NCBI RefSeq assembly: GCF_002251435.1
Contig: NZ_NPJI01000090.1
Location: forward strand, 124,001-188,000
DNA: 64,000 nucleotides
Direction of reading: 5' to 3'
DNA from: Prevotella sp. P2-180
GTDB lineage: Bacteria; Bacteroidota; Bacteroidia; Bacteroidales; Bacteroidaceae
The notes under the pieces are model-generated. The model was given only the letters and a program-made list of their open reading frames with translations, was not told the origin of the DNA and searched no databases. Shown in pieces: positions 28,528-37,548 of the stretch (the stretch's first letter is position 1; each line of letters begins with the position of its first letter). Both the position numbers and the translations under genes were made by a program.

Positions 28528-31140
28528 ATGGCAAAGAAAGACAACGAACTTACTCCGATGATGAAGCAGTTCTTCGACCTTAAGGCGAAACATCCCGATG
28601 CGGTACTCCTGTTCCGCTGCGGCGACTTTTACGAGACTTATTGCGAAGACGCTATCACTGCATCGAAAATACTTGGCATCACTCTTACACGCCGTAACAA
28701 TGGTGCATCGGCAGGGTCGGAGATGGCAGGATTTCCACATCACGCTCTCGACACTTACCTTCCTAAACTGGTGAGGGCGGGTAGGAGAGTGGCTATATGC
28801 GACCAACTGGAAGACCCTAAACTGACAAAGAAACTCGTAAAGCGAGGCATCACCGAGCTTGTCACTCCCGGTGTAGCCATGAACGACAATGTACTCAACT
28901 ATAAGGAAAATAACTTCTTGGCCGCCGTACATTTCGGAAAGACAGCCATGGGAGTATCGTTTCTTGACATTTCCACCGGAGAGTTTCTTACAGGAGAAGG
29001 CACTCCCGACTACGTTGAAAAACTTCTCACAAATCTTGAACCAAGGGAAATACTCGTAGACAGGGTAAAGAAAAAAGACTTTGACGAGTTATTCGGACAA
29101 AAATACTTTACATACGAACTTGACGACTGGGTGTTTACAGAACAGTCGGCCATGGGTAAGCTCACAACCCACTTCGAGGTAAAAAACCTAAAAGGATTCG
29201 GTATCGACCATCTGAAAAGTGGCATTGTTGCTGCTGGAGCAATACTACAATACCTTGAGATGACCCAACACACCCACATCTCACACATCACTTCCATCGC
29301 ACGATTAGAAGAGGAGAAATACGTGCGACTCGACAAGTTCACCATCAGAAGTCTCGAACTGGTGCAGACTCTACAGGATGACGGCACATCACTTCTCAAC
29401 GTTGTAGACCAGACTGTTACTCCTATGGGAGGCCGCATGCTGCGTCGCTGGCTCGTCTTCCCACTGAAAAACCAACGCCAAATAACCGATCGCCTCGACA
29501 TGGTGGAATACTTCTTCCGCGAACCGGAGTTCCGCGAACTTACTGACGAACAACTACATCGCATAGGCGACCTCGAACGAATCATATCAAAAGTGGCTGT
29601 GGGAAGGGTGTCGCCACGGGAAGTGGTACAGCTGAAAAACGCACTTGAAGCTATACAGCCCATAAAGACAGCATGTCTCTATGCCAAAAACGAAGTACTG
29701 AAAAGGGTAGGGGAGAGACTAAACCTCTGCGAGTCTATACGAAAGAGAATTGCAAAGGAAATAGAACCTGACTCACCACAGCTCGTAAACAAGGGCGGAG
29801 TGATACGAGATGGTGTGAACGAGGAACTCGACAAACTAAGACAAGTGGCATACCACGGAAAGGACTACTTGCTGAAAATACAGGAACGAGAACAAAAAGA
29901 AACTGGTATACAGAGTCTTAAGGTAGGTTATAACAATGTGTTCGGATACTATCTCGAAGTAAGAAACACTTACAAGGAAATGGTGCCTGAAACATGGATA
30001 AGAAAGCAGACACTGGCCAATGCCGAACGATATATCACACAAGAACTGAAAGAATATGAGGAAACCATACTCGGGGCAGAGGAAAAAATTTTGTCGATCG
30101 AAATGAGACTCTTCAACGAACTTGTAATGGCCATGCAAGAGTTCACGCCCCAGATACAGATAAACGCAAACCTAATAGCACATATAGACTGTCTGCTCTC
30201 GTTCGCAAAGACTGCGGAGTTGCATCACTACATCCGTCCTACCATCGACACTTCCGACGTGATAGATATTCGCCAAGGCCGACATCCTGTAATAGAGACA
30301 CAACTGCCACTGGGAGAGAAATATGTGCCTAACGACATCATGCTTGACTCAGGACAACAGCAAATCATGATAATTACCGGACCAAACATGGCCGGTAAGT
30401 CGGCTCTGCTAAGACAAACGGCACTCATAGTGCTGATGGCTCAGGTGGGAAGCTTTGTTCCAGCCGAAAGCGCAAGGATAGGTCTTGTAGATAAAATTTT
30501 TACACGAGTAGGGGCAAGCGATAATATATCATTAGGCGAGTCAACATTCATGGTAGAGATGACAGAGGCATCAAATATTCTTAACAATGTCACACCAAAG
30601 TCACTCGTGCTTTTCGACGAACTCGGACGAGGCACGTCTACCTACGACGGCATATCCATTGCCTGGGCCATAGTGGAATATCTCCACGAACACCCAAAGG
30701 CACAGGCCCGAACACTCTTTGCCACACACTACCATGAACTCAACGAGATGGAAAAAAACTTCAAACGCATTAAAAACTTTAATGTAAGCGTAAAAGAAGT
30801 AGAAGGAAAAGTAATATTCCTCAGAAAACTAATGCCAGGAGGAAGCGAACACTCCTTCGGTATACATGTGGCTGAGATAGCAGGTATGCCGCGTAGTATA
30901 GTAAAAAGAGCTAATACCATACTCAAACAACTCGAAGCTGACAACGCCGGAGTGGGAAGCACTGGGGCACAGAAAATAGAAGTGACCAAGAAACAGGAAG
31001 GCATGCAACTCAGCTTCTTCCAGCTTGACGACCCCGTGCTATGCCAGATTCGCGACGAAATACGTGGACTCGACATCAACAACCTCACACCAGTAGAGGC
31101 ACTCAACAAGTTAAACGAAATAAAAAGAATACTTAATTGA
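28528..31140 (+). CDS. mutS: DNA mismatch repair protein MutS
   Basis: MutS recognises mismatches and starts mismatch repair. It has 870 aa. The mismatch-binding GDFYE motif stands at ~33. The core and clamp domains occupy ~250-560. The ATPase has Walker [15 protein letters not shown] (~620) and Walker [15 protein letters not shown] (~695), and a C-terminal helix-turn-helix/dimerisation region ends the protein. It is transcribed from its own promoter. The stop overlaps the TTG start of the MATE transporter, suggesting coupled translation. Confidence 0.97.
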   Translation: MAKKDNELTPMMKQFFDLKAKHPDAVLLFRCGDFYETYCEDAITASKILGITLTRRNNGASAGSEMAGFPHHALDTYLPKLVRAGRRVAICDQLEDPKLTKKLVKRGITELVTPGVAMNDNVLNYKENNFLAAVHFGKTAMGVSFLDISTGEFLTGEGTPDYVEKLLTNLEPREILVDRVKKKDFDELFGQKYFTYELDDWVFTEQSAMGKLTTHFEVKNLKGFGIDHLKSGIVAAGAILQYLEMTQHTHISHITSIARLEEEKYVRLDKFTIRSLELVQTLQDDGTSLLNVVDQTVTPMGGRMLRRWLVFPLKNQRQITDRLDMVEYFFREPEFRELTDEQLHRIGDLERIISKVAVGRVSPREVVQLKNALEAIQPIKTACLYAKNEVLKRVGERLNLCESIRKRIAKEIEPDSPQLVNKGGVIRDGVNEELDKLRQVAYHGKDYLLKIQEREQKETGIQSLKVGYNNVFGYYLEVRNTYKEMVPETWIRKQTLANAERYITQELKEYEETILGAEEKILSIEMRLFNELVMAMQEFTPQIQINANLIAHIDCLLSFAKTAELHHYIRPTIDTSDVIDIRQGRHPVIETQLPLGEKYVPNDIMLDSGQQQIMIITGPNMAGKSALLRQTALIVLMAQVGSFVPAESARIGLVDKIFTRVGASDNISLGESTFMVEMTEASNILNNVTPKSLVLFDELGRGTSTYDGISIAWAIVEYLHEHPKAQARTLFATHYHELNEMEKNFKRIKNFNVSVKEVEGKVIFLRKLMPGGSEHSFGIHVAEIAGMPRSIVKRANTILKQLEADNAGVGSTGAQKIEVTKKQEGMQLSFFQLDDPVLCQIRDEIRGLDINNLTPVEALNKLNEIKRILN

Positions 31141-32474
31141 AAAACAATCACTATACAGCACTCATTAGACTGGGAACACCGGTGGTGATAGGACAGATAG
31201 GTAATCTTGTGCTGAATTTCGCAGATACATTCATGATAGGCCACCATTCCACAATGGAACTTGCGGCGGCAAGCTTCGTTAACAATATATTCGTGCTTGT
31301 CATACTGTTCGCCCTCGGCTTCAACTTTGCACTCACTCCCATCATCGGACCTTTCATAGGACGTGAAGAACACGACAAGGCGGGTGGAGTGATGAAGGCG
31401 GCTGCCTATGCCAACACCATGCTTACCATTGGACTTGTTGTTTCGGCTGTGGCATTCTATTTCACACTGCCATTCTTCGGACAACCCGACGAACTGTTGC
31501 CTCTGATGAAACCTTATCTCTTAGTGAACATATTATCTATACCATTTGCCGTGGCAGGCTGCCAGTTTAAACAGTTTTTCGACACCATCGGACGTACAAA
31601 GGTGTCGATGTATGTACTTGTATCCGCCAACATCTTAAATATTGTGGGCAACTATGCCTTCATCTACGGACATTGGGGTTGCCCGGAATTAGGACTTCTC
31701 GGAGCAGGACTGTCCACAGCCGTTTCACGCATAGTCATCGCACTTTCGTTTTTCATCATTTATGTCAGGAGCAAATCTTGCAGAGTATTCTTCAACGGTA
31801 CAGTCAATGCCAAAGGTTGTGAGGTGAAAACTCATTTCAGAAAGATAAATACACTCGGATGGATGTCGGCCATACAATCTACCATAGAGTGTGGAGCCTT
31901 CTCTCTCGTGGCTATATTTGTTGGCTGGATAGGCACAAAACCCCTTGCTGCCCACCAGGTTATGATTACCCTTTCAATGTTCTTCTACAATATATATCTT
32001 GGCATAGCCACGGCAGTGAGCATCCGCGTGAGCCATTTTGTAGGTATGCAGGAACGACAAGCCATAATAGAAGTGACAAAGAGCGGGTTCTTCATCATCA
32101 TCGCCATAGCCACAATCATGGCTATACCAATCGTACTCTTCCGTCATGACATAGGCTCTGTGTTCAGTTCCGACCCATTGGTGGGACAACTCGTGGCGGC
32201 CACAGTCATTCCGCTCATAGTCTATCAGGTGAGCGATGCCTTCCAGTGTTGCCTTGCCAACGCCCTGCGCGGACTTGGCGAGATGCGACCAATGATGTGG
32301 GCTGCCTTCGTGGCCTATTTCTTGGTTTCACTGCCACTAAGCTGGTTTCTCGGCATAAAAATGGGCTTTGGACTTGTGGGTATTTGGAGTTCATTCCCCG
32401 TATGCCTCACAGTGGCAGGATTGTTATACTACATAATATTCATAAATAGTCTTAGGACAAAACAGATGACATAG
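31137..32474 (+). CDS. MATE family efflux transporter
   Basis: The product has 445 aa and about twelve transmembrane segments with the MATE pattern, e.g. [15 protein letters not shown] near the start and the central ISTAVSRIV-type region at ~190. MATE proteins export cationic drugs or metabolites against Na+ or H+. The start is a TTG that overlaps the mutS stop (TTGA). No ATG gives a full first helix, since the next Met is about 28 codons inside, so TTG is chosen. The natural substrate is unknown. Confidence 0.9.
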   Translation: MKNNHYTALIRLGTPVVIGQIGNLVLNFADTFMIGHHSTMELAAASFVNNIFVLVILFALGFNFALTPIIGPFIGREEHDKAGGVMKAAAYANTMLTIGLVVSAVAFYFTLPFFGQPDELLPLMKPYLLVNILSIPFAVAGCQFKQFFDTIGRTKVSMYVLVSANILNIVGNYAFIYGHWGCPELGLLGAGLSTAVSRIVIALSFFIIYVRSKSCRVFFNGTVNAKGCEVKTHFRKINTLGWMSAIQSTIECGAFSLVAIFVGWIGTKPLAAHQVMITLSMFFYNIYLGIATAVSIRVSHFVGMQERQAIIEVTKSGFFIIIAIATIMAIPIVLFRHDIGSVFSSDPLVGQLVAATVIPLIVYQVSDAFQCCLANALRGLGEMRPMMWAAFVAYFLVSLPLSWFLGIKMGFGLVGIWSSFPVCLTVAGLLYYIIFINSLRTKQMT

Positions 32475-32538
32475 AATAAAAAAACAGAATAGAACAAAAG
32501 TTTTTCAAAATCCATATACGACTTTCGGGGAAATATTG

Positions 32539-32546
32539 TACCTTTG
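32539..32546 (+). promoter_or_regulatory. -7 element for rpoN
   Basis: TACCTTTG matches the TAnnTTTG consensus 22 bp before the rpoN start. A clear -33 TTTG is not seen at the standard spacing. Confidence 0.55.
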
Positions 32547-32568
32547 CCGAAAAATAATGCATAAATAA

Positions 32569-34080
32569 ATGGCACAGGGACAAGTACAAATAAACAAACA
32601 GCAACAAGAGCAGAAACTGACAAACAGTGTAAGTCAGTTACAACTGCTGCAGGCAAAACTCTCAGAGCTGCCTTTGACACAACTTGTTGACTACATCAGA
32701 ACAGAAATGGACGACAATCCAGCTCTGGAAATGGTGCTGCCCGACGACCATGTCGACAACCATGAAGACAACTACGACAACCATGACATTGACACCGATA
32801 GCGAAAGTGACAATGCTGAGGACTTTGAAACCGAAAGAGAAAGAGAAGAAAGACAGTCACAACTTAACGATGCACTGAACTCTCTCGCACAAGACGACGA
32901 CGAGCTTCCAGTATACACCAGCCAAAACCAATCCAATGGCATGACTTACGAACAAGGCGAGACTTTCTACGACTCTCTGACAATGCAAATGATGGAAACA
33001 GAATTGTCGGAAAAGGAAAGACAGATAATGGAATACATCATTGGATCGCTCGACAGCGACGGATGGCTAAGAAAATCTACTATTGCCATTGCCGACGAAC
33101 TCACTGTATTTAATGATATTGACGTTAACCAACGGGAAATAGATGTAGTGTTGAAAAAACTGCAGGACTTCGACCCTGCCGGCATTGGAGCTCGCTCGCT
33201 CAAGGAATGTCTCATGCTACAGATAAAAAGACGGGACGAATCACTACTGAAAGAACAAATGACAAAGGTGGTGGAGGAATACTTTAATGATTTCACAAAA
33301 AATAATTGGAAAAAAATAAAGACCGCTCTTAAACTCAACGACGATGACACAGCAAGGCTAAGACACGAAATGGTTAGGCTAAACCCTAAACCAGGCACCA
33401 TGACTGGTGGATGGGCGGATAATGACGCCAGACAAGTGACACCTGATGTATATATAGACACTCACGACGATGGTTCTGTCACCTTTGCACTCAACAATGG
33501 TGACATGCCAAACCTTACCATCACTCCATCGTTTCTCGATATAGTACGCCAAAACCAAGGCAATAGTGGAAACATGAGCCGACAAATGCGAGAGGCACTA
33601 ATATATGCCCACAACAAGGTTGGACTTGCACAAAGACTCATCGACGCCATAAAAATAAGACGTAACACGCTCACATTGGTGGTAAAGGCCATAATACATT
33701 GGCAACACGACTACTTCGTCGATGGTGACGACTCATCAATACGCCCCATGAAACTAAAGGATATAGCTGAGAAAACCAATCTCGATATATCTACCGTGTC
33801 AAGGGCATGCAACGGAAAATATGCTCAGACCAACTGGGGTATACTGCCTTTCCGCCACTTCTTCTGTGAAAGCTACGTGGCTGAAAACGGCGAGGAATTG
33901 TCGAAAAACAATATAAAGAAAATACTACAGGAAATAATTGACAAAGAAGACAAAAACAAGCCGCTAAGCGACGACAGTATTGCTAACATACTGGCAGACA
34001 AAGGGTTTCCTATTGCTCGACGAACCGTGGCAAAATATCGTGAACAACTCGGAATACCTGTGGCTAAGATGAGAAGATGA
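32569..34080 (+). CDS. rpoN: RNA polymerase sigma-54 factor
   Basis: Sigma-54 directs RNA polymerase to -24/-12 promoters and needs AAA activators. It has 503 aa. The Gln-rich region I (QINKQQQEQKLTNSVSQLQLLQ) binds activator and core. A very acidic region II spans ~55-90 (repeated Asp/Glu/His/Asn). The core-binding domain and DNA-binding region III follow, ending with the RpoN box ARRTVAKYR about 14 residues before the C-terminus. It sits between the MATE gene and a PAP2-like gene. Confidence 0.95.
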   Translation: MAQGQVQINKQQQEQKLTNSVSQLQLLQAKLSELPLTQLVDYIRTEMDDNPALEMVLPDDHVDNHEDNYDNHDIDTDSESDNAEDFETEREREERQSQLNDALNSLAQDDDELPVYTSQNQSNGMTYEQGETFYDSLTMQMMETELSEKERQIMEYIIGSLDSDGWLRKSTIAIADELTVFNDIDVNQREIDVVLKKLQDFDPAGIGARSLKECLMLQIKRRDESLLKEQMTKVVEEYFNDFTKNNWKKIKTALKLNDDDTARLRHEMVRLNPKPGTMTGGWADNDARQVTPDVYIDTHDDGSVTFALNNGDMPNLTITPSFLDIVRQNQGNSGNMSRQMREALIYAHNKVGLAQRLIDAIKIRRNTLTLVVKAIIHWQHDYFVDGDDSSIRPMKLKDIAEKTNLDISTVSRACNGKYAQTNWGILPFRHFFCESYVAENGEELSKNNIKKILQEIIDKEDKNKPLSDDSIANILADKGFPIARRTVAKYREQLGIPVAKMRR

Positions 34081-34119
34081 TACACAAGAATAAATGAATT
34101 TTTTTATTATTTGAGAAAT

Positions 34120-34737
34120 ATGAAATTCAACAAGAATATTATTATTGCCTCAAGGGTTGTGAGCATGGTGTTCACACCTTTCTACCTGCCAACGCTCGGA
34201 CTCCTTGCGCTGTTTTCATTCAGCTACCTGAGTCTGCTTCCGTTCCAGTATAAGGCAATAGTCATAGCCATAGTATATTTCTTCACCATACTATTGCCCA
34301 CACTACTTATCCACGTTTATCGCCGACACCAACACTGGAACCTTATAGAACTTGGACAACGGGAACGACGCATGGTTCCATACGTTTTGTCTATATTGTG
34401 TTATTTCACTTGCGTTTACATCATGCGCTCACTCCATATTCCACATTTTATGTCGAGTATAGTGGTTGCAGCACTCTGCATACAGATTATCTGTGCCATA
34501 GTGAATGGATGGTGGAAAATAAGCACTCACACAGCTGCCATAGGCGGTGTAGTGGGAGCCCTTGTGGCCTTCGCGGCCATCTTCGGATTTAATCCTCTAC
34601 CATGGCTTTGCATAACAATCATTATTGCCGGAATTCTCGGCACAAGCAGGATGATACTGCGACAGCACAGCCTAAGCGAAGTGGTATCGGGATTTCTCGT
34701 AGGAGTATTCGTAGGATGGATTGTTTTAGTAATATAA
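34120..34737 (+). CDS. PAP2-like membrane phosphatase family protein
   Basis: The product has about 205 aa; the ATG at 34120 is preferred to the in-frame TTG at 34111. Six transmembrane segments are visible. PAP2-type motifs occur in weakened form: LGQRERRMVP, KISTHTAA (for PSGH) and SRMILRQHSLSEVVSG (the SRxxxxxHxxxD motif with Glu for Asp). Family members dephosphorylate lipid phosphates such as undecaprenyl diphosphate. The altered motifs leave activity uncertain. It lies 39 bp after rpoN and 17 bp before purE. Confidence 0.75.
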   Translation: MKFNKNIIIASRVVSMVFTPFYLPTLGLLALFSFSYLSLLPFQYKAIVIAIVYFFTILLPTLLIHVYRRHQHWNLIELGQRERRMVPYVLSILCYFTCVYIMRSLHIPHFMSSIVVAALCIQIICAIVNGWWKISTHTAAIGGVVGALVAFAAIFGFNPLPWLCITIIIAGILGTSRMILRQHSLSEVVSGFLVGVFVGWIVLVI

Positions 34738-34754
34738 TAATAAAAAATACAGAT

Positions 34755-35261
34755 ATGAAACCAGTAGTAAGCATTATCATGGGCAGCACCAGCGATCTGC
34801 CTGTAATGGAAAAAGCATGCAAGTTTCTCGATGAGATGCAGATACCTTTCGAGGTGAACGCTCTCTCGGCTCACCGTACTCCAGACGCGGTGGAACAATT
34901 CGCACGTGGCGCTAAAGAACGTGGAATAAAGGTTATAATTGCTGCAGCAGGAATGGCGGCAGCTCTACCTGGTGTGATAGCGGCATCTACCACACTGCCT
35001 GTCATCGGAGTACCTATCAAAGGTATGCTCGATGGTCTCGACGCAATGCTCAGCATTATTCAGATGCCTCCTGGAATACCTGTAGCCACCGTTGGAGTCA
35101 ATGGTGCTCAAAATGCTGCTATTCTTGCAGTGGAGATGATTGCTATTGCCGACAATGAAACGGCTGAAAAACTGGCAGCATACAAGGCTTCCCTAAAAGA
35201 AAAAATTGAAAAGGCTAACCGCGACCTTGCGGAAGTGAAATACCAATACAAGACAAACTGA
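34755..35261 (+). CDS. purE: N5-carboxyaminoimidazole ribonucleotide mutase
   Basis: PurE (class I) converts N5-CAIR to CAIR in purine synthesis. It has 168 aa. IIMGSTSDLPVM, ALSAHRTP (catalytic His), AAGMAAALPGVIA and GVNGAQNAAILA are all present. The ORF extends upstream to 34602 inside the PAP2 gene, but the ATG at 34755 gives the normal N-terminus and length. One base separates it from ispG. Confidence 0.95.
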   Translation: MKPVVSIIMGSTSDLPVMEKACKFLDEMQIPFEVNALSAHRTPDAVEQFARGAKERGIKVIIAAAGMAAALPGVIAASTTLPVIGVPIKGMLDGLDAMLSIIQMPPGIPVATVGVNGAQNAAILAVEMIAIADNETAEKLAAYKASLKEKIEKANRDLAEVKYQYKTN

Positions 35262-35262
35262 T

Positions 35263-37107
35263 ATGATTGACTTGTTTAACTATAGAAGAAGAAACACCTC
35301 CATCACTCATGTGGGTGACACTCCCATGGGAGGCGATAATCCTATTCGCGTACAGTCGATGACCACTACTGCCACTACCGACACAAAAGGTTCTGTGGCT
35401 CAAACAAAACGTATTGTCGACGCGGGTGGCGAATACGTAAGACTTACAACACAGGGTGTGAGAGAGGCTGAAAACCTCCGTAACATCAACTCCATGTTAC
35501 GCAACTCTGGATATACGGTGCCTCTCGTGGCTGACGTGCATTTCAACCCTAATGTGGCTGACGTGGCGGCTTTATACGCTGAAAAGGTGAGAGTGAACCC
35601 TGGTAATTACATAGATCCAGCCCGTACATTCAAGCATATTGAATACACCGACGAGGAATATGCAGCCGAACTGAAACGTCTTGAAGAGCGCTTTACCACA
35701 TTCCTCGATATTTGCCGCAAAAACAATACGGCAGTGAGAATAGGTGTAAACCATGGATCTCTTTCTGATAGAATAATGTCACGATATGGCGACACTCCTG
35801 AAGGTATTGTTGAGAGCTGCATGGAGTTTTTGCGCATTTGCAGAAAACAGAATTTCAACGACGTGGTGATTTCAATAAAGGCAAGCAACACTGTGGTGAT
35901 GGTACGCTCAGTAAGACTGCTCGTCGACCAAATGGAGAAAGAAGGACTCTGCTATCCGTTGCATCTCGGAGTAACTGAGGCTGGTGAAGGAGAAGACGGA
36001 AGAATAAAAAGTGCTGTGGGCATTGGCGCATTGCTGGCAGATGGTATAGGCGATACTATCAGAGTTTCGTTGAGCGAGGAACCCGAGGCTGAAATTCCTG
36101 TTGCCTTACACCTTATTAAATATATAATAGGCAGACAGGGACATACAATGATTCCAGCCACCACTGCAAAAAACTTCGACTGGCTGCGACCAGAACGTAG
36201 AAAGACTGTAGCAGTGGAAAATGTGGGAGGCGACAAAGTGCCTGTGGTTATAGCCTCATCAAAAGCCAACTCAAATGATTCATTCACTCTTAACCCTGAC
36301 TTCATATACGTTGGTAGTGAAATGCCTGTCAATAGGGTAGAGGGACAGAAATACATCGTAGACTTTAATATCTGGAAAGGTGAAACAGATACATTCCCCA
36401 TCTTTCCATACAACGCACTGCCGTTTGTATCCCAATGTCAGGCAACAATTAAATTCGTGGTTTTGCCATACGGAGCACCATCGGAAGAATACATAGCCTG
36501 TCTCAGGCATAATCCTCAGGCTGTGGTGGTGAGCGTAAGCAACCATCAAAATCGTCTTGGAGAGCAACGTGCACTGGTTCACGACCTTATGAATCATGGA
36601 GTGAACAATCCTGTAGTTTTCTGCCAAGCATACAAGCATAGTCAAGAGGAAAAAAGTCTATTCCAGTTAGAGTCGGCAGCCGACATGGGTGCCCTGATGA
36701 TGGATGGACTATGTGACGGTATTTGGCTTATGAACGATGGCAGTCTCGCTCTCACAGATATTGTAGACACTTCTTTCGGTATACTTCAAGCTGCCCGACT
36801 TCGTACAACAAAGACAGAATACATCAGTTGTCCTGGCTGTGGACGCACTCTCTACGACCTTCGATCCACCATAGCCAAAATAAAGGAAGCCACAAGCCAC
36901 ATGAAAGGACTAAAGATTGGCATTATGGGATGTATTGTCAATGGTCCGGGAGAAATGGCTGACGCAGACTACGGATACGTTGGAGCCGGTCGCGGAAAAA
37001 TCTCCCTCTACCGAAAAAAGGAATGTATAGAAAAAAACATTCCTGAAGAGGAAGCAGTGGAAAAACTACTGAAGCTGATAGAAGAAGATAGGGAGGGAGT
37101 TGTGTAA
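35263..37107 (+). CDS. ispG: 4-hydroxy-3-methylbut-2-enyl diphosphate synthase, long form
   Basis: IspG (GcpE) is the iron-sulfur enzyme of the MEP isoprenoid pathway that reduces MEcPP to HMBPP. It has 614 aa, far longer than the ~370 aa of E. coli; this is the known long form in which an extra domain separates the TIM barrel (PIRVQSMTTT start, ~30-290) from the C-terminal cluster domain. The [4Fe-4S] ligands are in CPGCGRTLYD and MGCIVNGPGEMAD. Its product feeds UppS, encoded earlier in this window. Confidence 0.95.
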   Translation: MIDLFNYRRRNTSITHVGDTPMGGDNPIRVQSMTTTATTDTKGSVAQTKRIVDAGGEYVRLTTQGVREAENLRNINSMLRNSGYTVPLVADVHFNPNVADVAALYAEKVRVNPGNYIDPARTFKHIEYTDEEYAAELKRLEERFTTFLDICRKNNTAVRIGVNHGSLSDRIMSRYGDTPEGIVESCMEFLRICRKQNFNDVVISIKASNTVVMVRSVRLLVDQMEKEGLCYPLHLGVTEAGEGEDGRIKSAVGIGALLADGIGDTIRVSLSEEPEAEIPVALHLIKYIIGRQGHTMIPATTAKNFDWLRPERRKTVAVENVGGDKVPVVIASSKANSNDSFTLNPDFIYVGSEMPVNRVEGQKYIVDFNIWKGETDTFPIFPYNALPFVSQCQATIKFVVLPYGAPSEEYIACLRHNPQAVVVSVSNHQNRLGEQRALVHDLMNHGVNNPVVFCQAYKHSQEEKSLFQLESAADMGALMMDGLCDGIWLMNDGSLALTDIVDTSFGILQAARLRTTKTEYISCPGCGRTLYDLRSTIAKIKEATSHMKGLKIGIMGCIVNGPGEMADADYGYVGAGRGKISLYRKKECIEKNIPEEEAVEKLLKLIEEDREGVV

Positions 37108-37150
37108 GGGAGTTATGATGGGGAGTTATAACTCCTCATTTTAACTCCTT
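37106..37150. terminator. Bidirectional hairpin between ispG and the GtrA gene
   Basis: The central palindrome GGAGTTATAACTCC is extended on both sides by further pairing (outer arms AAGGGAGTTATGATG and its near-complement CATTTTAACTCCTT). It covers the stop codons of two convergent genes, ispG (+) and gtrA-like (-), and probably ends transcription from both. Confidence 0.6.
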
Positions 37151-37548
37151 TTCCTATATACAAAATGCAGCAACGTGAAATTCACCGGCACTGCAACGGC
37201 AAATACAAACCATGGAGCTATCACCTTGTCGATGCCTATGGATATGAACGCGTTGAACAAAACCATATGGATAAGATAGTTCACAAGATGACTGCCACCA
37301 AAGCCAGCCACGTTTTTCAGCGAAACGCGCGATTGGAATGTGAAATAGGTGGTCATGAAGAAGTTGCATACGAGACTTACCACATATCCCACTGTGTAAG
37401 AAAGGTTTAGCCACAAACTGCTGTCAGACATCAGCTGTACGAGATAATATACTGCATACTGGATGAGCGTTGCCACTACACCAACTATGCAGAACCTTAT
37501 AAACTCCTTCCGCTTTTGTCCCCTTTCTCCACTTTCAGTTTCTTTCAT
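37141..37548 (-). CDS. GtrA family membrane protein
   Basis: The product has about 135 aa and four transmembrane helices. FIRFCIVGVVATLIQYAVYYLV at the N-terminus is the GtrA signature. GtrA-like proteins are thought to move lipid-linked sugars across the inner membrane. The ATG at 37548 overlaps the TGA of the CotH gene (ATGA) and is preferred to the ATG at 37581, which lies inside that gene. The coupling to a secreted CotH protein is unusual and its meaning is unclear. Confidence 0.85.
   Translation of the reverse strand: MKETESGERGQKRKEFIRFCIVGVVATLIQYAVYYLVQLMSDSSLWLNLSYTVGYVVSLVCNFFMTTYFTFQSRVSLKNVAGFGGSHLVNYLIHMVLFNAFISIGIDKVIAPWFVFAVAVPVNFTLLHFVYRKRS

Noticed and set aside
29010-29663. 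217-residue minus-strand ORF opposite mutS
   Set aside because: Ser/Arg-rich shadow frame of a clear mutS gene.
31137-31220. Alternative ATG start for the MATE gene
   Set aside because: The first ATG downstream would remove most of the first membrane helix; the TTG overlapping the mutS stop gives a full-length protein.
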